Virus record (IMG/VR): IMGVR_UViG_3300022745_000020
Span: 62,001-126,000 of that record
Source: a virus
Length of the DNA stretch: 64,000 nucleotides
Direction: 5' to 3' (one strand)
Under the pieces are notes generated by a model that made no database searches, was not told the DNA's origin, and saw nothing but the letters and a program-made list of their open reading frames with translations. A program made the translations under genes and the position numbers. Positions 17,929 through 25,989 of this stretch are shown here, in pieces. Positions within the stretch are counted from its first letter, which is position 1. Each line of letters starts with the position of its first letter.

Positions 17929-19392
17929 ATGGCTAAGATCTCTTTGAGTTTCATGCCCGACATCGAAGTTATCCCTGAGGTCAGACATCTGTACAACGTA
18001 GGTGCTCTGCTCGATATCCCCACAGGCATCTATCTGCCTGGACGTATGGGAGAATCCATCCTCAATGGTGGAGTGGGCATGCTCACAGGTGTCGTAGGTC
18101 GCCCCAACACGTACAAGTCCGCTGAGATGGACTACATGGCCATGTCTGCCATGTCTGCATTCCCCGGTACGTTCTACGGCATCTATGACACTGAAATCAA
18201 CAAGACTGCTCAGCGACTGGCTCAACTATCCAAGCACATCGATGCACTCAAACATGTCGATCTGATCGCTGAGAAGATGGTGCGCATCACCGACAAGACC
18301 CAACTCTCAGCCACTGAGTGGTATGAGAAGGTCAAGGAGCAGATGGCCGCTAAGATAAAGCATCGCAAGGACATCTTGATAGATCTACCCTTTGCCACCA
18401 AATCAGGTATTCCCCTGCAGATCCCATTGCCCACCTATCAAGGCGTGGACTCACTCAGTGAATTCGTCACCGATGATGTGGAGCAAATGCAAGATGAGAA
18501 CGAGCTCGGTGACAGCGGAGCCAACACCATGCACATGCGACAAGGTGCCGCTAAGACACGGTTCTTGTCCGATGTGATTCGCAGAGCCAGTGAGAGTAAC
18601 ACAGCGTTTCTCATGTCCGCTCACGTCGGACAAATCATCGGCATGGATCCGAGACAGCCTCCCCCTAAGCAACTCCAATACCTGAAAAACGGCGATGTCA
18701 TCAAAGGTGTGTCGTCTAAGTTCTTGTACCTGACCACCGTGTGCTGGCAGACAGTATCCAGTACAGTCTTGCTCAATGACAGCACCAAGGCTGCAGAGTA
18801 TCCCAAGGAGCAAGGCAGTGGCTTCAAAGGTGAGACTGATTTGAACCTAGTGACACTATCTACGTTGCGCAATAAGAATGGCCCCAGTGGAGGGGCCATG
18901 ATCCAGCATGTGGTCTCTCAGCAAGAAGGTGTGTTGCCCTCGCTCAGTGAATTTCACTACATCAAGAGTGCTGACCGCTATGGCTTGGAAGGCTCCTTGC
19001 AAAACTACAGCCTGACACTGCTGCCCTCAGTGGCACTGTCGCGCACCAAAGTGCGCGAGAAGATCGACTCCGATGCCAAGCTGCGTCGAGCCATCCGCAT
19101 CACCTCAGAGCTGCTGCAAATCAACTTGCTGTACAACTACCTCGACGAAGACTTGTACTGCGACCCCAAGCAGCTCTATGAGGGCATCAAAGCCCGAGGC
19201 TACGACTGGGACATCCTCCTCAACAGCCGAGGTAATTGGTGCGCCGATCACTATGATCAACCCATCCCCTACCTCAGCACGATGGATCTTATGAAAATGC
19301 GCGTCGGGCGCTACCATCCATTTTGGTTGGCTGCTGACAACAAAACCGTCCTCAAACCCAGCGAGTATGTGAAGTATACCGCATCAGCTTAA
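17929..19392 (+). CDS. UvsX/RecA-like recombinase
   Basis: 487 residues. The RecA core begins with GILNGGVGML-type sequence before a P-loop GRPNTYKS (residues 57-64, Lys63), a variant of Walker A like the GPSKSFKS of T4 UvsX. YDTE at about 86-89 matches the UvsX YDSE segment with the ATP-activating Glu. SAHVGQ and a following KGVSSKFLYLTT segment occupy the positions of the loop-2 and sensor region. The protein should form ATP-dependent filaments on single-stranded DNA for recombination and repair. phiKZ-type phages carry a related core gene. AAGGAA precedes the start. The ~140 C-terminal residues are lineage-specific. Confidence 0.8.
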   Translation: MAKISLSFMPDIEVIPEVRHLYNVGALLDIPTGIYLPGRMGESILNGGVGMLTGVVGRPNTYKSAEMDYMAMSAMSAFPGTFYGIYDTEINKTAQRLAQLSKHIDALKHVDLIAEKMVRITDKTQLSATEWYEKVKEQMAAKIKHRKDILIDLPFATKSGIPLQIPLPTYQGVDSLSEFVTDDVEQMQDENELGDSGANTMHMRQGAAKTRFLSDVIRRASESNTAFLMSAHVGQIIGMDPRQPPPKQLQYLKNGDVIKGVSSKFLYLTTVCWQTVSSTVLLNDSTKAAEYPKEQGSGFKGETDLNLVTLSTLRNKNGPSGGAMIQHVVSQQEGVLPSLSEFHYIKSADRYGLEGSLQNYSLTLLPSVALSRTKVREKIDSDAKLRRAIRITSELLQINLLYNYLDEDLYCDPKQLYEGIKARGYDWDILLNSRGNWCADHYDQPIPYLSTMDLMKMRVGRYHPFWLAADNKTVLKPSEYVKYTASA

Positions 19393-19406
19393 AAAAGGAG
19401 TGCGAT

Positions 19407-19739
19407 ATGCACCACCACCAGGGGGAGACCTCCATCCCCACTCAAGAAGATTTGGTCAGTCTGATCACCTCATCCCTGCGTGATGCAGGTCATCCCCAGC
19501 CTCAATTCTGGATCAGTGAGCATGCCGCTCAGACTCTGGCTGAGAGAGATCCCTCCTCTCAAGTCGATGCGGTGCGAGACATCTGGTTGATCTTGCTGTG
19601 CAAGTGCTCTGAGGACACCAGTGCAGCCAGATTTACTCTGAGCTGGGGAGGCGATGACATCGCAGTCTACGCATCGGCTTTTCAGAAGTACGTCTTACCC
19701 GTGGTGATGCAGCACCACGTGGGCTTTGACCCAGCGTAA
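19407..19739 (+). CDS. Hypothetical protein
   Basis: 110 residues, not recognised. It starts with a His-rich MHHHQGE and contains W/F-rich helical segments. AAGGAG lies just upstream, and only 14 bases separate it from the recombinase stop, so it is co-transcribed with the recombinase and the beta fragment downstream. Confidence 0.6.
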   Translation: MHHHQGETSIPTQEDLVSLITSSLRDAGHPQPQFWISEHAAQTLAERDPSSQVDAVRDIWLILLCKCSEDTSAARFTLSWGGDDIAVYASAFQKYVLPVVMQHHVGFDPA

Positions 19740-19765
19740 TAGAGATAGAGAAAAGGACTTCAATC

Positions 19766-20434
19766 ATGAGTAAACGTCAAGCAGTGACCAAACTCTGTCT
19801 GGAGACCATCGCCAAGATGCTCCCCAACGGAGATAACCTCAAACTCTATCAGAAGAAGTTTGAGGACATGGACGATAAGCAATTCGATGCATTCATGGCT
19901 GACTTGAAAGCCAAGAATACCCGACTCGTGGTGGTCATGCCCAATGGCTCCAAAGAGAAAGTCGATGTCGGACGCAATTTCGAGATCGCTCGCTCTCTCG
20001 GACGAGAGCCCTTCGAGCAAGTCTGGGTACCTGCTACCCAAGGCGCTCGCAAGTACCTCACCCCCATCCCTTACTTGGTCATGCCCATGCCAGTGCGCCG
20101 TCAAGCTCAGATGGTCTCCAAGAAGATCAGCCTGCCCGAGGATGTGAACTCAGTCGATCACGTCACCGGTCAGCCCACTGGTAAATCCAAAGGTGCTAAG
20201 GTATCGGCTCCTGAGGTCAAGGTGCTCGCCAGTATGGGGCTGGATAAGACACTCAATGAGCTCATGAGTATCCGAGCAGGAGACGCTGGTGGATACCGGG
20301 CGCTGTCTACGTTTATTGAGCGCACGGGCTATGCCAGCATCGAGCAAATCGAACCCTATCGCACGGGTGTGAAAGCCACACAGGCGATGAGTCACTACCT
20401 CAAAGCAGCTCACCTGAGCAACAATCTCGTATGA
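19766..20434 (+). CDS. RNA polymerase beta subunit, C-terminal fragment
   Basis: 222 residues that resemble the last ~220 of bacterial beta. FEDMDDKQFDAFMADL matches the 'FSDEEVMRLAENL' helix. TPIPYLVMPMPVRRQAQM matches the 'VGYMYMLKLNHLVDDKM' strand. VTGQPTGKSKGAKVSAPEVKVL matches '[25 protein letters not shown]', and GLDKTLNELMSIRAGD matches 'GAAYTLQEMLTVKSDD'. This segment joins beta to the beta' clamp. It supplies exactly the part missing from the end of the large beta protein at 37653-41954. phiKZ likewise has a separate beta C-terminal gene (gp149, as I recall) near its RecA-like gene. Its ATGA stop overlaps the next gene. Confidence 0.82.
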   Translation: MSKRQAVTKLCLETIAKMLPNGDNLKLYQKKFEDMDDKQFDAFMADLKAKNTRLVVVMPNGSKEKVDVGRNFEIARSLGREPFEQVWVPATQGARKYLTPIPYLVMPMPVRRQAQMVSKKISLPEDVNSVDHVTGQPTGKSKGAKVSAPEVKVLASMGLDKTLNELMSIRAGDAGGYRALSTFIERTGYASIEQIEPYRTGVKATQAMSHYLKAAHLSNNLV

Positions 20435-21195
20435 CAGCCCAAGCCGACTCCATCCTCGTGGACATCGCCATGCTGCTGGATATGCGCATGGCCTGTGCCC
20501 ACTGGATCAATGAGACCTACAGTGAGCGCCTGGGTAAGATGGGGAGCTACTATGTGCGAGAAAGCGATGAGCTAGACTTGGCTGAGTTCGGTCGTCTATC
20601 GGCCGCTTCAATCAAGCGTATTTTATCGGCTGCAGGTGATGAGGTCATCTGTTTGAGTGTGATGACCGCGTTCACTCGCTTCTTGCAAGAGCTGCTGAAG
20701 GTGCAAACAGAGCTGGCCATGGCTTCTCCCATCGCACCGATTCGCATCATCGATATCAATATCCACCCCTACACGCTCGATGACAAGTCCTGTGAGGAGC
20801 TGTGTGCTGCAGTGCAGTACAACCTCCTACCTTACAGCGTAGAGGTCAAGGTGGTTAACTTGCCCCCAGAGCGCATCACAGCCGGCTATATCAAAGATCG
20901 CTACATGGCCCTGGCCATCTACAACCCAGCCGATTGGATCGAGGTTAATAAGGATGAGTTCCTCAAAGGACAATACCGCTCATTGACTCTGTACACACCT
21001 CGCATCAACCACATCCGAGACCTCACCAGCGCAGAGCGGGAAGAGCTCGATAAACTCTGCGTGGTGGACCTATTTGATCTATTTCGTGACAGTGTAAAAG
21101 CCTACATCCGCATGGAGTACATCCCCATCGCAGCAGTCAGTGCTAATACTCCAGTCAACCCCAATCACACATTCCGTAAACACCTCTGGGCGTGA
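20431..21195 (+). CDS. Hypothetical protein coupled to RNAP beta fragment
   Basis: 254 residues, not recognised. Mixed alpha/beta, with a central segment 'IRIIDINIHPYTLDDKSCEE' and a conserved-looking YNPADWIEV. It starts inside the stop of the beta C-terminal gene (ATGA) and ends overlapping the next start (TGATG), so the three are translated together. Coupling suggests a function alongside the polymerase, but this is inference. Confidence 0.6.
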   Translation: MTAQADSILVDIAMLLDMRMACAHWINETYSERLGKMGSYYVRESDELDLAEFGRLSAASIKRILSAAGDEVICLSVMTAFTRFLQELLKVQTELAMASPIAPIRIIDINIHPYTLDDKSCEELCAAVQYNLLPYSVEVKVVNLPPERITAGYIKDRYMALAIYNPADWIEVNKDEFLKGQYRSLTLYTPRINHIRDLTSAEREELDKLCVVDLFDLFRDSVKAYIRMEYIPIAAVSANTPVNPNHTFRKHLWA

Positions 21196-21662
21196 TGATG
21201 TCCATCTTGAAATGGTTTACTAGAAAGACCCACACACCCAGTGCCAAGGAGATACTGCACTCCCAGCACGACTGGGTAAAGGGATACCTCGATGGCTATT
21301 TGAATAAACCAATCATCGCTGTGACTGGAGAGCATACTCCTTTGGTGATTGGGTTTTTACTAGGTACTCGTGTGATCGGCGATGGCCTCATGCCTTGTCC
21401 CATCGTGAGTGACTATGTGAGCCTCAATACCCAATTGGCTATAGGGCGCATCTGGCCCTATAGTGACTATATCTTACAAACTCTGTGCAAACTCACACCT
21501 GAGCAGAGGTGGCTATTGATCAACACAGTGGATTCATTTCCCCGTATGCAAATCCCGGTGGTGGGTGATGAGCCTCAAGAGGCAGAGCCCACCTATGAAG
21601 GATACATCGATATCTTGAATCGCAATCATTACTTCGAGCATGTGCTCAAGCAAAAGGCATAA
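21195..21662 (+). CDS. Hypothetical protein
   Basis: 155 residues, not recognised. Overlaps the previous stop (TGATG); a second ATG follows at 21198. Helical with some hydrophobic segments but no convincing membrane helix. Last gene of the recombinase/beta-fragment operon before a palindromic terminator. Confidence 0.55.
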   Translation: MMSILKWFTRKTHTPSAKEILHSQHDWVKGYLDGYLNKPIIAVTGEHTPLVIGFLLGTRVIGDGLMPCPIVSDYVSLNTQLAIGRIWPYSDYILQTLCKLTPEQRWLLINTVDSFPRMQIPVVGDEPQEAEPTYEGYIDILNRNHYFEHVLKQKA

Positions 21663-21673
21663 AGATCCACTAG

Positions 21674-21709
21674 ACTACCAGACAGGTGCATGCACCTGTC
21701 TGGTAGTCG
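21674..21709. terminator. Bidirectional terminator, perfect 36-nt palindrome
   Basis: 21674-21691 and 21692-21709 are exact reverse complements. It fills the 50-bp gap between convergent genes ending at 21662 (+) and 21713 (-). Confidence 0.75.
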
Positions 21710-21712
21710 GAT

Positions 21713-22138
21713 TCATTTGGCTTTGTTGCTCTCTTGCATGCGTTTCATGAAGGTATCACAGTCCTCGGTGACCACACCTTGATCCATCTCCCCGGGGATG
21801 TAGGATACCTCCACCACGCCATCGGGCAGGCACGGTAGGGCTCGATCGACTGGAGTATCACTGATTCCGATGTTTTTGATCTCAGGTCTCGTGACCAGGT
21901 TAGCCAGCAGACGAGCCGTCTGAGCGTTGATGTCATTGGCCTTCTCATCGACTTTCATTCGCATACGACCTAAGCTCACCTTATCGTTGTCTGCGATGAA
22001 TTTCTGTAAAACCCCCAGCATCTTGACATCTTCGATCAGCTTGTCTTTGTCCTTGAGTAGCAAATCGATCAGATCGTCTCGGATCGTGCGCGAGCGCTGT
22101 AGCTCCATGAGCAGTGGATCTTTATTTGCATCATCCAT
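21713..22138 (-). CDS. Hypothetical protein with N-terminal coiled coil
   Basis: 141 residues. The first ~90 are a charged amphipathic helix (ELQRSRTIRDDLIDLLLKDK onward). The C-terminal part is short and acidic. Size and helical start recall phage small terminase subunits, but there is no large terminase next to it and no DNA-binding motif is clear, so the function is left open. Confidence 0.55.
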   Translation of the reverse strand: MDDANKDPLLMELQRSRTIRDDLIDLLLKDKDKLIEDVKMLGVLQKFIADNDKVSLGRMRMKVDEKANDINAQTARLLANLVTRPEIKNIGISDTPVDRALPCLPDGVVEVSYIPGEMDQGVVTEDCDTFMKRMQESNKAK

Positions 22139-22197
22139 GATTCATTCTCCGTATATGACGTGTATCATTTAAGCGTTAAGTGGCTACTGGAGTGTAC

Positions 22198-22220
22198 TCT
22201 CACAAATAAGATTTGTGAGA
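22198..22220. promoter_or_regulatory. Small palindrome in divergent intergenic region
   Basis: 10-bp perfect arms (22198-22207 with 22211-22220) around a 3-base centre, between the divergent genes at 22138 (-) and 22354 (+) and about 60 bp upstream of the early-type promoter motif. It could be an operator or a leader hairpin. Confidence 0.4.
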
Positions 22221-22264
22221 TGTATCCGTTCACTACATGCGCATACACGAGTATCGGGTACATT

Positions 22265-22290
22265 GGAAAAAATTACAGTCCTATATCATC
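22265..22290 (+). promoter_or_regulatory. Early-type promoter motif, copy 1
   Basis: GGAAAAAATTACAGTC, one base, then TATATCAT (22282-22289), 64 bases before the ATG at 22354. Same layout and spacing as the copies at 44615, 47190, 48978, 49956 and 56609. Confidence 0.65.
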
Positions 22291-22353
22291 TACTTGAGTC
22301 AAACCACTTAAAAGGAGTGATCTCTACTATCTTTTACCACTTACGAGGTAAGC

Positions 22354-22833
22354 ATGAATCGTGACAATGACAGTGAACACCATCGAAGGATGGGCAGCGA
22401 TCGCAGGGGCTTCACAGAGTACTGTGGCCCTGGCGGTGCGCTCAAACTGCTTTGGGTGCGTGTGCTTTTCGCCGTCGGGCTGGACCTCACCAGCTTCAAG
22501 TCCTTGCTCAACGAGTACGTCCACAAGACGTATGGTGCTGCTGCTTCACAACCTGGCAGTGCCAAAGTCTCCAACGGCAGGATCGATCAGATCCATACGC
22601 TGCGAGCGAACTTGAGGAGATCCTTGACTCAGCATCAGGAGTTGACTTTTAAGAAGTTGATTCAAGGGCTGAAGATCTTGGGCATGGTGAAGTTAACGAT
22701 CACGTTGGATGGGGAGTTCAAGCCCAGAGATGGTCATCCCCCCAGAAAGATCAGCGTGAGCATCCCGATGAATCTGGGTAAGGTCAGCATCGAGCCCAGC
22801 GATGAATCAACAGGAGAATCTGAAGATGCATGA
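22354..22833 (+). CDS. Hypothetical protein, possible frameshifted N-terminus
   Basis: 159 residues. The body (from LDLTSFKSLLNEYV to the acidic C-terminus) is convincing coding sequence. The first ~40 residues in this frame are unusual (HHRRMGSDRRGF). The +1 frame over 22367-22450 reads as a natural protein start (TVNTIEGWAAIAG and STVALAVRSNCFG). This suggests a -1 frameshift, an indel or dual coding near 22440-22470. ATG 22354 does have a ribosome site (GAGG at 22345). First gene after early-type promoter copy 1. Not recognised. Confidence 0.55.
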   Translation: MNRDNDSEHHRRMGSDRRGFTEYCGPGGALKLLWVRVLFAVGLDLTSFKSLLNEYVHKTYGAAASQPGSAKVSNGRIDQIHTLRANLRRSLTQHQELTFKKLIQGLKILGMVKLTITLDGEFKPRDGHPPRKISVSIPMNLGKVSIEPSDESTGESEDA

Positions 22834-23374
22834 AGGTCAACCAGTGAAATCCCTCCTAGAGGTATTTCGTGACAACGTGAGCTACTGCCTGACAGAGCTC
22901 GAAGGCCCGGAGATCCGAGCAATCATTGACACCTGCTTGCGATGGGTGAAGATCCATCCGCAGCTCATGCTCAGTGATCCGGTCATCGAGCAGTTTCGCA
23001 GCGATTGCAACTTCACGCAGTTTGCACGTTTCGCATCGCGGGTATGCATGCTCAGTGAGGTGCAGCTGGACAAGAGCGTCTACGACGAACAGCTCATCGC
23101 CATCGTCAGGGCACTGAACTGCCACGACGAGCACTACACCTTACCCGTGGGTGATGAGCCGGTGCTGGGTCTGCACTCCATGATCGATCGAGTGCTGGGT
23201 GAGCGACTACCTCTCCAAGTCGAGACGAAGTTGAGTGATGAACAAATCACCAGCGTGCTGATCACCATTGTCTTGGCCAACCGCTTCTTGCAATTCGCCT
23301 TGTTGCTGTCGTTTAGCCCATCGGTGATCGTTCTCAAGGAGATCAAGACTCTGATGGACAGGACCCCTGCGTGA
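22826..23374 (+). CDS. Hypothetical protein
   Basis: 182 residues from ATG 22826, which overlaps the previous stop and follows GGAG nine bases upstream; an earlier in-frame ATG at 22802 lacks a site. All-helical, not recognised. Two similar-length helical halves (a 'VFRDNVSYCLTELEG' region and a 'RFLQFALLLSFSPSVIV' region) are visible, without clear homology to each other. Confidence 0.55.
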   Translation: MHEGQPVKSLLEVFRDNVSYCLTELEGPEIRAIIDTCLRWVKIHPQLMLSDPVIEQFRSDCNFTQFARFASRVCMLSEVQLDKSVYDEQLIAIVRALNCHDEHYTLPVGDEPVLGLHSMIDRVLGERLPLQVETKLSDEQITSVLITIVLANRFLQFALLLSFSPSVIVLKEIKTLMDRTPA

Positions 23375-23457
23375 GCCAACGCACCAATCGCTCGTTACTC
23401 CCCCACAACGCGTTTTTTCTCCCTCAATCTCTTTTCTTCCCCCACAAAGGAATCATC

Positions 23458-24573
23458 ATGTCTGACAACGAACTCCACACCAGCGCCCAAATCGAAGCCC
23501 AAGCTGAAGCGGCTATCCAAGTCGAGACCATCGTCTATGAATCGGCTGAACTGACCACGCTGGAGCTGCCCGTGAACTTCCAGCCCATCGGCTCTGAAGG
23601 CTTCGACTTCTCCGACATCACTCTTCCCGATCCGATGAACACTGTCGCTGGCGACGCACTGAGCCAGACGCAACAGCAAGAGCCCCCGAGCGTGCCCGAG
23701 GTCACGTTCGACTACGAGTCCAGCGAAGACGATGTCCAAGAGCCCAAGCACACCAAGAAGGGCAAGAACAAGAACAAGAATCGCAAGGCTCACCGGGTGG
23801 ATGAGCCGCATGTGCTCAATGGTGAAGAAGCCGTCCACGCAGCAGGTGAACTTAAGCGCCACTTCCAAGAAGCCCCTCCGAAGAAGGTGGCTGCGCTGTT
23901 TCGCTCAGCAGATCTGCTGGGTGACATGATGAAGCAGCGCGGCATGGATGTCTGGCAACCCCCGAAGGAAGGAGTGGACTTCATCAACTTCTCCTCCCGA
24001 TCCGCCACCCCCATGGGTAGGGTGTTCGACATCTACTCCCCCTTCAAGGCGTTCAACCCGAGCACCGACAAGGTCGAAATCACCCCAGTGACCATCCCCA
24101 ACTTGGGGAACTTCGTCACAGTGGCCGGCATCTTGTATGCCATCGCGGGTGTCTATCGCAGCGATGATACCGCTGCCTTGAGTGACGAGACTCAGCACGA
24201 GCTGCACACGTCCTACGCCGGACCGCTTAACGGCGTCACGTACGGGCTGCGACTGGTGGAGATGCCCGGGCTCAAGCGAGTGATGTGTGATGTGCTCTGG
24301 CTGGTGCTGAAAAGCAATCCGGTCATGGCCAACATGCTCAAGGAGTCGGGTGGCATCCAACTGCGCTCATTCTACGTCAATGACCAAGGTGTGGAGAAGA
24401 GCTCCATACATGAGGCCTGGCTGGTCGAGCTCTACTCGATCTGCCGCGTTTACTTGCAAAACGACGTGGAGGATCCGGAGTTCACCATCGGGGTCGACGA
24501 GCCGCTCCTGCCCGCACCGCGGCAGAGCTATAGCAAGCGCCAAGGCTATCGGGGTAATCGCAGCCGCGACTGA
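23458..24573 (+). CDS. Conserved-looking phage protein with basic linker and basic tail
   Basis: 371 residues from ATG 23458, chosen for its AAAGGA site. Order: an acidic N-terminus of ~95 residues, a lysine/asparagine stretch (KKGKNKNKNRK) at ~100, then a folded domain from ~130 to 350, then a short Arg/Tyr/Gly basic tail. The segment VDFINFSSRSATPMGRVFDI resembles the 'INIYSRGxTELGRxLSNF' motif found in phage proteins near NADAR domains; the likeness is loose. The basic linker and tail suggest nucleic-acid contact. Codon use is strongly C-ending, suggesting high expression. Function unknown. Confidence 0.6.
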   Translation: MSDNELHTSAQIEAQAEAAIQVETIVYESAELTTLELPVNFQPIGSEGFDFSDITLPDPMNTVAGDALSQTQQQEPPSVPEVTFDYESSEDDVQEPKHTKKGKNKNKNRKAHRVDEPHVLNGEEAVHAAGELKRHFQEAPPKKVAALFRSADLLGDMMKQRGMDVWQPPKEGVDFINFSSRSATPMGRVFDIYSPFKAFNPSTDKVEITPVTIPNLGNFVTVAGILYAIAGVYRSDDTAALSDETQHELHTSYAGPLNGVTYGLRLVEMPGLKRVMCDVLWLVLKSNPVMANMLKESGGIQLRSFYVNDQGVEKSSIHEAWLVELYSICRVYLQNDVEDPEFTIGVDEPLLPAPRQSYSKRQGYRGNRSRD

Positions 24574-24595
24574 TCAATGCAACGCTGATCGATGA

Positions 24596-24660
24596 AGAGT
24601 CTGAGTGTGCTAGAGGGAGTCACATCCTTCTGGTCCACTCGGGCTCTTTTATTTTTTTTT
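24596..24660 (+). terminator. Intrinsic terminator with T-run
   Basis: 12-bp stem (24596-24607 with 24636-24647, two G-U pairs) followed by a T-rich run to 24661. Ends the 22354-24573 unit. Confidence 0.75.
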
Positions 24661-24727
24661 TCATATATCGACTTTTTTCAATCCAATGATTTACTCATAT
24701 AAAAACCCCCTCTCATAGGTGCGTGGC

Positions 24728-25849
24728 ATGACTCTGGCTCAATCTACATTTCAAACCGGTGCGAGCGATGCACTGCAAGCCGTAGACGTCTACAATCAAA
24801 CGGGTGCGGCTGTCATCAACACCATCCGCGATACGGCAGGTTATATCAAGAGTCTGGATAGGACGTTCAAATCCGCCACTGACTTGAGCATCAATGGCAT
24901 CTCTGTAGACTCTATACTCAAGATCAATCAAGGCCAACTCATGGTCAATCCAGATGCGATGCTCAAAGCTGCATTGAGAGACGTGCCTGGGTTGATGTCG
25001 GCTTATCAGACACTGTCGGATGCTCGTAAAGTGACCTTCACGGCCATTGAAGATGCCATCAGCCTAGTCAAGGTCACCAAAGGTGCTGCTCAGTCGTTTT
25101 TAAAGTCAGCTCCAATCAACGATGTGCGAGCCATCATGGGCATGGTCATGGCCATGGCCGAGGGCTGCCCACTGTTTCCCAATATCGTCGTAGAAGATAT
25201 CGGAGCACTTCGATTTTTATTGAAGAAACTCCTGCATGAGGCCACCACACTGGGGCTGACTGGACTATATGGGGCTTTCGTAGGCTGCCCTAAATTCACT
25301 GAGGATACTCATCGGGCTGTTACGCAGTCCATGTGCTCGACGCTGTATGGTACATGTAACAACGACTTGCTGCTGGAGATCGCTGAGAATGGTGGAGGCA
25401 GATTCCTCCTAGAGGGCGATCCTAATTTCTTTAGGAACTACGTCTGTAAGTATCAGCTGGGATACAGCTCTGCATCCGAACTCTGGAGAGCTAAGCAATC
25501 CACATTCGCAGATGACTTGAAGAAGATCATCCGAGCCTTCGGTCTGATCGATCCGATGTGGTTTGTCTCTAAACTCAACAAAGACATCCATGCCATCCAT
25601 GCGTATGTATTTGATAAAGCCAGTGATGATATGTTTGAGCTGATGCGTCACGCTCAGATGCTCAACTGTCCCAGCTCTCGAGCTATGATTCGCCACTGTG
25701 AGTCCACTCACGACTGGAGCACATTCGATACCCGCCAGTACGTCATGCTCACCTATCACGCGAGCATGCTGCGGCGTCAAAAAGACGCCAAGAAAGGCTA
25801 CGCCCTACTGCGAGCTGAGATGGCCAAGAGCTTTCATTTTCTTAAATAA
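24728..25849 (+). CDS. Probable virion structural protein
   Basis: 373 residues from ATG 24728, seven bases after an AGGTG site; a GTG at 24719 is in frame. Long helical segments with an Ala/Thr-rich N-terminus (SDALQAVDVYNQTGAAVIN) that looks like tail or head assembly proteins. It precedes the 700-residue structural gene and the tape measure, so it is probably part of tail or inner-capsid assembly. Family not recognised. Confidence 0.55.
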   Translation: MTLAQSTFQTGASDALQAVDVYNQTGAAVINTIRDTAGYIKSLDRTFKSATDLSINGISVDSILKINQGQLMVNPDAMLKAALRDVPGLMSAYQTLSDARKVTFTAIEDAISLVKVTKGAAQSFLKSAPINDVRAIMGMVMAMAEGCPLFPNIVVEDIGALRFLLKKLLHEATTLGLTGLYGAFVGCPKFTEDTHRAVTQSMCSTLYGTCNNDLLLEIAENGGGRFLLEGDPNFFRNYVCKYQLGYSSASELWRAKQSTFADDLKKIIRAFGLIDPMWFVSKLNKDIHAIHAYVFDKASDDMFELMRHAQMLNCPSSRAMIRHCESTHDWSTFDTRQYVMLTYHASMLRRQKDAKKGYALLRAEMAKSFHFLK

Positions 25850-25865
25850 AACATACATACACCCC

Positions 25866-25907
25866 CCACAGTAGTGCAGGTCAATCCAATGACCTGCACT
25901 ACTGTGG
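25866..25907 (+). terminator. Perfect 18-bp hairpin
   Basis: 25866-25883 pairs exactly with 25890-25907 around a 6-base loop, between the genes ending at 25849 and starting at 25990. Confidence 0.7.
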
Positions 25908-25989
25908 TGTATAACTGTCTCTATTTTTACTCTATGCACTTCAGTAGTGCGCCAGCATCAGACACCCTGCGAAGAGGAATAAAACACCT

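Noticed and set aside
21713-22138. 141-residue protein as small terminase subunit
   Set aside because: Only size and a coiled coil support it; no large terminase is adjacent and no DNA-binding motif is evident.
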